Assembly: GCA_964471405.1 (NCBI GenBank)
Contig: CAYYGH010000047.1
Location: 1-22,613, forward strand
Source of the DNA: J084 sp964471405
Lineage (GTDB): Bacteria; Pseudomonadota; Alphaproteobacteria; Sphingomonadales; Rhodothalassiaceae
Length of the DNA: 22,613 nt
Reading direction: 5' to 3'
In this document: positions 1-5,611 of the stretch, one piece after another
How the letters are laid out: every line of letters begins with the position of its first letter
How positions within the stretch are numbered: position 1 is the stretch's first letter
Translations under genes and position numbers: made by a program
The notes under the pieces: model-generated
Told to the model about the DNA's origin: nothing
Seen by the model: the letters and a program-made list of their open reading frames with translations, nothing else
The model's database searches: none

Positions 1-702
1 CAGAAATCCCAGAAACCGCCCGGTCTCGGCGATCAGCGGCGCGCGCTCCAGCTCGTGCAGCGTGCCGAAGAACAGGAAGGTGCCGGCTGCCAGGGCGGTG
101 AACAGCGGCTCGGCCAATGGCGCAGCCGTCTCGATCCGCGACAGGCCGGCTCCGACCATCACACCCAGAGGAAACAGCGCCACGAAAATCCCGAAGGCCG
201 TCATGCGCGCGCGAGGGGTGAGCGGACTTTTCACGAGAGCAAGGGCGAGTGCGAAGGAGGCCGCCCATTTGTGGGCGAGAACGGCGATGAAGATGATCAG
301 GCTGGCTGCCATCTCGCTCTCGCCACCCAGTGCTCCGCCGACGAGAAAGCTGTGCACGGCCAGCATGCCCGCCGCCAGCCAGGCCAGCAGGGCATCACTG
401 CTGGCGCGGTTCTCCAGAGCCTTTCCGGCCTGTTCGGCCCACAGCAGGAGCATCAGGACACTGCCGGCAAGGACGAAGGCCCAAGGATAATCCATGCCGA
501 GCTGCGTGAATTCGCCATCCGCATCCCCCAGCATGTGAATGAGACCGGCGCCCACGAAAACGCCTGCGGCCAGGGCCTCCAGAAGACCGAAGACATGCTG
601 ACGCCGGCCCAGGCGCCCGTGCAGGACCGGCAGGCCCGTGATCAGCGCCACCACGATGACCGCGAGCGCCATGGCCGTCTTGAGAAGCAGGGGGGTATCC
701 AT
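1..702 (-). CDS. ZIP-family metal transporter (partial, C-terminus outside window)
   Basis: The reading frame opens at an ATG at 702 and stays open for 234 codons to the left edge, so the 3' end is missing. The product is strongly hydrophobic, with several membrane segments. Family marks are an HMLGDA motif in the second helix (His56), HSF at 117-119, HKWAA at 144-148 and a GTFLFFGTLHE segment near 207-217, which resembles the AGTFLYV motif of ZIP proteins. ZIP transporters move Zn(II), Fe(II) or other divalent metals into the cytoplasm across the inner membrane. The fourth-helix motif usually reads H-S/N-x-x-E-G; here it reads HSFLVG, so the acidic metal ligand is absent. A purine-rich GGAAAGG lies just upstream of the ATG. 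The family call is fairly firm; the substrate is unknown. Confidence 0.82.
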   Translation of the reverse strand, partial: MDTPLLLKTAMALAVIVVALITGLPVLHGRLGRRQHVFGLLEALAAGVFVGAGLIHMLGDADGEFTQLGMDYPWAFVLAGSVLMLLLWAEQAGKALENRASSDALLAWLAAGMLAVHSFLVGGALGGESEMAASLIIFIAVLAHKWAASFALALALVKSPLTPRARMTAFGIFVALFPLGVMVGAGLSRIETAAPLAEPLFTALAAGTFLFFGTLHELERAPLIAETGRFLGFL

Positions 703-753
703 GGGCAACCTTTCCATCCTGGTCGTCTGCCCTTCCCGCCCGCGTTCCGATGG

Positions 754-772
754 CTGCCGGCCCACCCGGCAG
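754..772. repeat. GC-rich hairpin between LacI gene and ZIP gene
   Basis: CTGCCGG (754-760) and CCGGCAG (766-772) form a perfect 7-bp stem with a 5-nt loop. It lies between two genes transcribed leftward. No T-run follows on the minus strand, so it is not a classical intrinsic terminator. It may be a transcript-stabilising or processing structure. Confidence 0.4.
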
Positions 773-856
773 TCTCATGAGCAGACGTCCCGAGCCTAGG
801 CGAGGCGGGGCCGTGCCGGCAAGACGGCAGCTTTCCCCTGAACTCCGGGCTTCGTT

Positions 857-1933
857 TCAGGGAGCGGGACCGGTTGATTCGCGGATGACGAGCTCGGCCG
901 AAAATGACAGCAGAGGGGGTGTTGCCGCTGGCGCCCCGTGCCTTTGCGATCGACGAAGGCTTTCGATGAGCAGGGTGGTCGCAGCTTCCGCCATTTCGTG
1001 CACGGGCTGCCGGACACTTGTCAGGCGGGGCCAGATCTGGCTGGCCAGGGGCGAATCGTCAAACCCGGCCACGGAAAGATCCCGCGGCACGACAAGGCCG
1101 CGCCGATGTGCGGCATAGAGGACGCCGGCCGCCATCTCGTCATTGCTGGCGAAGATGGCGGTGGGAGCCGGGCTGTTCGAAAGCAGCCGTTCGGCAGCCG
1201 CGATACCCGATTCAAAAGTGAAGGCCCCCGTGACCATGAGGTTTTCCTGCACGGCAAGACCGGCGGCGCGCATCGCCTCGTGAAAGCCCGCCTCGCGCAC
1301 ATGACTGGCTCCGTGCTCCGGATGGCCGCGCACGAAGGCGATGCGCCGATGGCCGAGGCCGATGAGGTGCGCCGTCATCTCGGCGGCGGCCGCCCGATCG
1401 TCAATCGCAACGGCCGGGCCGACACGGCGATCATCATAAGGGGCAAGGCGCGCAACGGGCAGGCCCGCCGCGGTCAGCGCATCCAGCAGGCGGACGCGGT
1501 CGCCAATCGGTGGAAAGAGCAGGAAGCCGTCCAGGCGCGACTGACGGGCAAAGGCGATGAGGTGATCGGCAAGATCGCCCGTGTCCGATTCACAGGCGAT
1601 CAGGGCGATGCCGTAGCCGAGGCGCTCACAGGCACTCAACGCACCGCGTTCCACGGCCACGAGGTAATGCGGATTCGGGTTGGCAAAGGGCAGGCCGATC
1701 AGAAAGGAGCGCTGGCCAGCAAGACTGCGGGCGGACGGGTGGGGGCGGTAGCCGAGTGCTGCCACCGCTTCATGCACCTTCGCCTGGGTGCGCGGGCGAA
1801 CATGGGGCTCGTGGTTGAGCACCCGTGAGACCGTCTTGATGGAAACTCCCGCCAGGCGGGCGACGTCATGGATCGTCACCGCCCGGCCGCCCCTGCCCTT
1901 TTTCCCGCCGCCCCTGTGCCTGCTGGTGGCCAT
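857..1933 (-). CDS. LacI-family transcriptional regulator
   Basis: This is a 358-residue cytoplasmic DNA-binding protein of normal family length. The N-terminus is Lys/Arg/Gly-rich (residues 1-17). It is followed by the LacI helix-turn-helix (about 19-44: VTIHDVARLAGVS, then KTVSRVLN) and the hinge YRPHPSARSLAG (about 62-73). A periplasmic-binding-protein-like ligand domain fills the rest, including the FASNDEMAAGVL and AGFDDSPLA segments typical of the family. Such proteins usually repress sugar or nucleoside uptake genes and respond to a small ligand. No carbohydrate gene is next to it: the ZIP gene lies downstream on the same strand and a methyltransferase gene upstream. The ATG at 1933 is used here; a GTG at codon 19 would remove the basic extension. 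Two tandem 17-bp repeats just upstream are candidate autoregulatory sites. Ligand and targets are unknown. Confidence 0.93.
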   Translation of the reverse strand: MATSRHRGGGKKGRGGRAVTIHDVARLAGVSIKTVSRVLNHEPHVRPRTQAKVHEAVAALGYRPHPSARSLAGQRSFLIGLPFANPNPHYLVAVERGALSACERLGYGIALIACESDTGDLADHLIAFARQSRLDGFLLFPPIGDRVRLLDALTAAGLPVARLAPYDDRRVGPAVAIDDRAAAAEMTAHLIGLGHRRIAFVRGHPEHGASHVREAGFHEAMRAAGLAVQENLMVTGAFTFESGIAAAERLLSNSPAPTAIFASNDEMAAGVLYAAHRRGLVVPRDLSVAGFDDSPLASQIWPRLTSVRQPVHEMAEAATTLLIESLRRSQRHGAPAATPPLLSFSAELVIRESTGPAP

Positions 1934-1949
1934 CGTCGCCCGGCTCTTG

Positions 1950-1983
1950 ATTTCCTGTGGCGAAATATTTCCTGTGCCGCAAT
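1950..1983. repeat. Tandem 17-bp direct repeat upstream of LacI gene
   Basis: Copy 1 is ATTTCCTGTGGCGAAAT (1950-1966). Copy 2 is ATTTCCTGTGCCGCAAT (1967-1983). They abut exactly and match at 15 of 17 positions. The pair starts 16 bp upstream of the LacI start codon. It could be an operator for the regulator or part of its leader; on the transcript strand each copy carries an ACAGGAAA stretch resembling a ribosome-binding site. Confidence 0.7.
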
Positions 1984-2095
1984 CCCGCCGGTCTTTTCGC
2001 CTCCGGGGACATCCTAGCGGCCTGTGGCCGGTGTGAAAACCGGCTGCGGCAGACCGGCCGGAGGGAAGGCGCAGGAGCGCCTCCTTGCCGGGACG

Positions 2096-2686
2096 TCAGC
2101 GGCGGATCAGCTGATATCCCAGTTCGACCAGTCCCGCCGGATGGGGAAAGCGACCGCTTGCCTTCTGCGGCCATTGCCATTGCGTATCGGGAAACAGAAG
2201 GCGCATCTGCCCGACGTCCTGATGAAACGGCGGGCCGCCTGGACGGTCCGTCTGCATGAACAGGGCGAACAGCGATCCACCGGGCCGCAGCACCGCCGCC
2301 AGGCGGGCGCAGTAGGGAGCCCAGTGGGCCGGCGGCAGGGCGCACATGGCCGTCTGATCCCAGATGGCATCCCATTGGCCGGCCAGCGGGTGGGCCAGGA
2401 TGTCGCCGAGGATGAACTCCGCCTCCAGTCCGGCTGCGGCAAAGCGCTGACGCTGCTCCGCGAGTGCGGTGGGAGCCAGATCGATGATCGTCGGCCGGAT
2501 GCCGCGCTCGGCGAAGGCTAGCGGTTCCGGGGAACGGCCGGCCAATGGCACAAGCACGGATCGCATGTCGGCAAATGCACCCGCTTCCGCCCACAGCGTA
2601 AAGGCGGGATGCAGCGCGCCCCGCTCCCAGGGCGTTTCCCCGCCGCGGTAGCGTTCTTCCCAGTCGACTGTTTCCTCGCCTGCCAT
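2096..2686 (-). CDS. SAM-dependent methyltransferase, thiopurine S-methyltransferase (TPMT)-like
   Basis: This is a 196-residue soluble protein. The N-terminus has the TPMT hallmark W-x-x-R-Y-x-x-G-x-T-P-W-x-x-G-x-x-H-P (residues 9-27). The SAM-binding motif I region reads VLVPLAGRSPEPLAFAERG (45-63), with the acidic D69 at the end of the next strand. A WDQTAMCALPP segment (109-119) and VLRPGG (132-137) complete the fold, with GPPF near 151-154. Family members methylate thiol or selenol groups, or inorganic tellurite and selenite; the true substrate cannot be read here. A GTG at 2707 would add seven residues; I prefer the ATG at 2686 because the domain begins soon after it. The gene is divergent from the TPR lipoprotein gene. 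Confidence 0.85.
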   Translation of the reverse strand: MAGEETVDWEERYRGGETPWERGALHPAFTLWAEAGAFADMRSVLVPLAGRSPEPLAFAERGIRPTIIDLAPTALAEQRQRFAAAGLEAEFILGDILAHPLAGQWDAIWDQTAMCALPPAHWAPYCARLAAVLRPGGSLFALFMQTDRPGGPPFHQDVGQMRLLFPDTQWQWPQKASGRFPHPAGLVELGYQLIRR

Positions 2687-2798
2687 GATGAGGTTTCCAC
2701 TTGACACCGCTGCCTGCTCACGGTCCCCTGAATGGCAGGCTGGGGGTCAGGAGACAAGCCCGGTGCGAACGGATCTTCGACAGGCAGGCGGAGGCTTC

Positions 2799-3647
2799 AT
2801 GGCAGGCAGGGGCATGGCGGGAACAGGGCGGCTGGCAGTCCTTCTGCTGACTGCCGTGCTGGGTGGTTGCGCGATGGATGCCGATCTGCCGCAGGCACCT
2901 GCGGCCGATGCCAAGCTCAATGATCCTGCTGCTCTTGAGCAGATGACCGAGCGCCTGCGCAAAAGCGGGGCTTATGAAACGGCGCTGGCCTTTGCCATGC
3001 GGGCAGCCCGCCTGGATCCCGACAACGCGGCGCACTGGGAGCGGGTCCATGCGCTTGCGGAGACTGTCGGTCGGGATGATCTTGCCAGGCAGGCGTTGCG
3101 TCAGCTTGCGACCCTCGATCCGGAGCATCCTTTGCTGGTGATCGAGAATGCCGGACGGCTGCTCCGGAACGGCCGCATTGCGGAGGCGGAGGCGGAACTT
3201 GCCCGTCTGCCGGAAAGGCGGCGACCGGCAGGATACTATCGCATCGCAGGGCTCATCGAAGAATGGAAGGGCAGAGGCGTGGCCGCCAGAGCCCTGTATG
3301 CGCAAGGACTTGCCCGCTTTCCCGAAGATCCGGGCCTGCTGGTCAATCTCGCGCTTTCTTACGCTCTGGCCGATGATCTGGCCGCGGCCAACGACATTCT
3401 CTCGCAGCTGGCGGACAGAGGAGGCGCCCTCAGGCGGCTGGCCCTGCGCAATCTCGTGCTGGCCGCCTATCTGGCCGGCGATTCGCATCTGGCGATGCGC
3501 CTGGCAGAGGAAGCGGGGCTGTCGCCGGCTCAACGCGCCTTCTTTGCGGCCCTTGCCGACCTTTCCGGACCGATGCGCGTGCAGGCGCTGATCACGGGGC
3601 GCCTGCCGGCCGGGACCGAGGGGAAAAAGCCGGCCCCGAAGGGCTAG
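2799..3647 (+). CDS. TPR-repeat lipoprotein (TadD-like)
   Basis: This is a 282-residue protein with an N-terminal lipoprotein signal peptide: a short basic n-region, a hydrophobic run (LAVLLLTAVL) and the lipobox LGGC with Cys24 as the predicted lipidation site. The mature part is helical and alanine/leucine-rich, with repeated tetratricopeptide-like helices (for example ALAFAMRAARLDPDNA near 51-66, ALYAQGLARFPEDPGLLVN near 165-183, and following repeats). This organisation resembles TadD of Flp pilus systems, but no tad or pilus genes are nearby, so its partner complex is unknown. The start chosen is the ATG at 2799 with a GGAGG at 2790-2794; an in-frame ATG at 2814 is possible. The tail is basic and proline-rich (KKPAPKG). 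Confidence 0.78.
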   Translation: MAGRGMAGTGRLAVLLLTAVLGGCAMDADLPQAPAADAKLNDPAALEQMTERLRKSGAYETALAFAMRAARLDPDNAAHWERVHALAETVGRDDLARQALRQLATLDPEHPLLVIENAGRLLRNGRIAEAEAELARLPERRRPAGYYRIAGLIEEWKGRGVAARALYAQGLARFPEDPGLLVNLALSYALADDLAAANDILSQLADRGGALRRLALRNLVLAAYLAGDSHLAMRLAEEAGLSPAQRAFFAALADLSGPMRVQALITGRLPAGTEGKKPAPKG

Positions 3648-3747
3648 GCGGAATCGGGTCCTGTTCCTTTTCATCCCCCCAGGCAGAAATGCGGGAGGCC
3701 GAGCGGCTGCGGCAGACGGGCAGTCACCCCGGATAAATCCTGGCGGC

Positions 3748-3776
3748 TTGGCCGGGACGCCGATTGCGGCTATCAG
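3748..3776 (+). promoter_or_regulatory. Candidate sigma70 promoter of the chorismate mutase gene
   Basis: TTGGCC (3748-3753) and TATCAG (3771-3776) are separated by 17 bp, each matching four of six consensus bases. Transcription would start near 3783, about 45 nt before the chosen start codon. The match is moderate and is read by eye only. Confidence 0.35.
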
Positions 3777-3826
3777 CAGGATGGGACAGGCAGCAGAGAT
3801 GCGCGAGTCGGAACAGGGGAATGGTC

Positions 3827-4177
3827 ATGGCCGAGGATCCGGCCCGGGCGGCCGATGCCGGTGCAGCGATGCCGACGGAGCTTGCCGCCCTGCGTGAGCG
3901 TATTGATGGGCTGGACGAGAAGCTGGTGGCTCTGCTTGTGGAGCGCTTTGCCTGCATGCGACAGGCGGCCCGGATCAAGCCGGATCGCAATGCCGTCTAT
4001 GACGGCCAGCGCATCGCAGCCGTCATCTCCCATGTCCGCCAACAGGCCGAAGCGGGGGGCGCCGATGCGGCCGTGGTGGCGGCCATTACTGACATTTATA
4101 GAAATATAATAGCGCGGTCGATTGCCTATGAATTCGCATGTTACGACCGGGAACGCGAATCGGGCCGACCGGAATGA
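3827..4177 (+). CDS. Chorismate mutase, AroQ class (type II)-like
   Basis: This is a 116-residue single-domain, all-helical protein of the size of free-standing AroQ or PchB enzymes. The fold signature is LRERIDGLDEKLVALLVER (22-40), then a lysine loop, then DGQRIAAVI (59-67) and a final helix ending IARSIAYEF. By eye-alignment with E. coli chorismate mutase, Arg23, Arg40, Lys51, Asp59 and Arg62 match active-site residues, while the equivalents of Glu52 and Gln88 are Ile63 and Ser98. Chorismate mutases convert chorismate to prephenate for Phe/Tyr synthesis; the PchB branch instead cleaves isochorismate. The second of two close ATGs (3827) is preferred because AGGGGA sits six bases upstream. 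No aromatic-pathway gene adjoins it. Domain call confident; exact reaction less so. Confidence 0.82.
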   Translation: MAEDPARAADAGAAMPTELAALRERIDGLDEKLVALLVERFACMRQAARIKPDRNAVYDGQRIAAVISHVRQQAEAGGADAAVVAAITDIYRNIIARSIAYEFACYDRERESGRPE

Positions 4178-4357
4178 CAGCTTGTGAGGATACCGTCGCG
4201 ACATGCTGCGTGAACGCTCCGGTGTCTCATCGATTTTCCGCTTTTCTTTCGTGATTTATGGACGACGCAGCTGGGGGCTGACGGCGGCCGGAATCCGATG
4301 ATTCCCGCCCAGGCCGGGGAGCGGCGGCGCAGCTGGAAATAAAGGGAAACTTTTCTC

Positions 4358-4386
4358 TTGCAAGACGGTACCGGTTTGCGTATAAA
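4358..4386 (+). promoter_or_regulatory. Strong sigma70-type promoter driving a short transcript
   Basis: TTGCAA (4358-4363) and TATAAA (4381-4386) are separated by exactly 17 bp, an excellent vegetative promoter arrangement. It lies in a 478-bp gap with no protein gene, and an intrinsic terminator follows about 90 bp downstream. Transcription should start near 4393. Confidence 0.65.
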
Positions 4387-4392
4387 GGATTC

Positions 4393-4483
4393 GCACCTCA
4401 TCGAGACGTGCGATGCGTGCACAGGACGCACCGGTGCGCTTTGGCCCGAAGGGTTCCCCCCATCGCCCTTCGGGCCTCTTTTT
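4393..4483 (+). ncRNA. Putative structured small RNA of about 90 nt
   Basis: A good promoter (4358-4386) and a textbook terminator (4443-4483) bracket this segment. No convincing coding frame with a ribosome-binding site is seen. The segment can fold into three hairpins: TCGCAC (4391-4396, its first bases at or just before the predicted start) with GTGCGA (4408-4413); TGCGT (4414-4418) with ACGCA (4426-4430); and the terminator stem. The terminator loop is C-rich (TTCCCCCCATCG), able in principle to pair with G-rich ribosome-binding sites. It lies between the chorismate mutase gene and the convergent response-regulator gene. I do not recognise it as 6S, SRP, tmRNA or RNase P RNA. Confidence 0.55.
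4443..4483 (+). terminator. Rho-independent terminator
   Basis: GGCCCGAAGGG (4443-4453) pairs perfectly with CCCTTCGGGCC (4466-4476), giving an 11-bp GC-rich stem with a 12-nt loop. The T-rich TCTTTTT (4477-4483) follows directly. Only the plus strand has the T-run. It ends the putative small RNA and could also stop read-through from the chorismate mutase gene. Confidence 0.9.
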
Positions 4484-4655
4484 GTGGGGGGCCTCATCCG
4501 GACGGGTCTTGCGGGAGCGGGAAGGAAGCCTCCGCCTTTCACCCGCCATCGGGCGGCAGGCGGGGACCGGTGTCGTCCGGGTGACGGTTGCCCGTCAGCG
4601 CGCGCGCATCCGGCGGACAGGACCACGGGAGAGAAGGGTTTTGGGGAAATCGGGA

Positions 4656-5456
4656 TCAGGCGCTGTGTGCCGGCGCTTCGATCGGTGTGATCTGATCGGC
4701 CACCAGCATGTATCCGACACCACGCACCGTGCGGATCAGGCGGGGCCGGCTCGGATCGGATTCCAGCTTCTTGCGCAGGCGGGTCACCTGGATGTCGACA
4801 CTGCGCGGTGCCGCATCCTCTTCGCTGCCATGAGTGAGGGAGAGGATGGTCTCCCGGGATAGAACCTGATTGGGATGATCGGCGAGGACCTTGAGGAGCT
4901 TGAACTCGGCATCTGACAGTCGCACTTCGCGTCCGCGGGGCAGGGTCACGGCCTGACGCTTGAAGTCAATGGTGTAATTGTCCACCTGCAATCGCCCGCC
5001 CGGTGCAAGATGCTTGAGTGCCGCCTTCTGGCGGGCACGCAGGACGGCGTGAATGCGGGCGATGAGCTCGCGGGGTTCGAAGGGTTTGGGCAGATAGTCG
5101 TCAGCACCGGCTTCGAGACCTGCCACCCGCTGCATCGGCTCGCCAAGGCCGCTCAGGACGATCACGGGCAGATTGAGCCGCTCGGCAAACTGTCGCACGA
5201 GAACCATGCCATCGACATCCGGAAGCTTGAGATCGACGATGGCGATGTCGAAATCCAGCCGCTGGGCCATGGCCAGCGCATCCGCACCGGTGACGGTGGC
5301 CCATACCTCGAACGCCTCGTCTTCCAGGGCGCGCTTGACCAATGCCTGAATGTCCAGGTCATCCTCCACGAGGAGGAGACGATAGCGCTCGCCCCGGACA
5401 TCCGGTGCGGACGCGCCCTGCTCGGTCGGGGATCCCGGAAATGGTGCCTCTGGCAT
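4656..5456 (-). CDS. OmpR/PhoB-family response regulator
   Basis: This is a 266-residue two-domain regulator. After a roughly 25-residue leader comes a receiver domain with the acidic pocket EDD (31-33), phospho-acceptor Asp75 (IVDLKLPD), Ser102 and Lys124 (LPKPFEP). It ends in a winged-helix DNA-binding domain with R-L-S-D-A-E-F-K-L-L, a VDIQVTRLRKKLE recognition-helix region and the GVGYML beta-hairpin. Such proteins dimerise on phosphorylation and bind direct repeats near promoters. The gene follows the hybrid kinase gene by 155 bp on the same strand, so the pair is the likely cognate system. A strong GGAGG lies eight bases upstream of the ATG. The intervening stretch holds two hairpins that may uncouple the expression of the two genes. 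Confidence 0.93.
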   Translation of the reverse strand: MPEAPFPGSPTEQGASAPDVRGERYRLLLVEDDLDIQALVKRALEDEAFEVWATVTGADALAMAQRLDFDIAIVDLKLPDVDGMVLVRQFAERLNLPVIVLSGLGEPMQRVAGLEAGADDYLPKPFEPRELIARIHAVLRARQKAALKHLAPGGRLQVDNYTIDFKRQAVTLPRGREVRLSDAEFKLLKVLADHPNQVLSRETILSLTHGSEEDAAPRSVDIQVTRLRKKLESDPSRPRLIRTVRGVGYMLVADQITPIEAPAHSA

Positions 5457-5563
5457 GATCTTACCTCCGGATCTTGTTATGTGTCTTTCCGTCCTGTCTT
5501 CCCATCACGGCAACCGATTTCATTCACATCGCCAAGCTTACGTCTCTTCAGGGGAATGCGAAA

Positions 5564-5588
5564 GTCCATAGGCCTTTGGCTTATGGAC
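5564..5588. repeat. Inverted repeat between kinase and regulator genes
   Basis: GTCCATA (5564-5570) and TATGGAC (5582-5588) flank an inner GCC/GGC stem with a three-base loop. On the minus strand, which is the transcript strand here, the stem has one A-C mismatch and only TTT follows it, so terminator activity would be partial at best. A second GC hairpin (CGGCCG at 5593-5598 and 5605-5610) lies between it and the kinase stop codon. Confidence 0.5.
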
Positions 5589-5611
5589 CGACCGGCCGAC
5601 CTGCCGGCCGC

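Noticed and set aside
55..780. Long plus-strand reading frame of 241 codons at the left end
   Set aside because: It is antisense to the ZIP transporter frame, which has clear membrane helices and family motifs. The plus-strand translation is Gln/His/Gly-rich with no domain.
836..862. CCCTGAA/TTCAGGG hairpin at the end of the LacI gene as a terminator
   Set aside because: The stem includes the stop codon, has a 13-nt loop and no T-run on the minus strand, so it does not meet the pattern of an intrinsic terminator.
4582..4597. TGACGG/CCGTCA hairpin downstream of the response regulator as its terminator
   Set aside because: Only six base pairs and no T-run on the minus strand. It is likely chance in GC-rich sequence.
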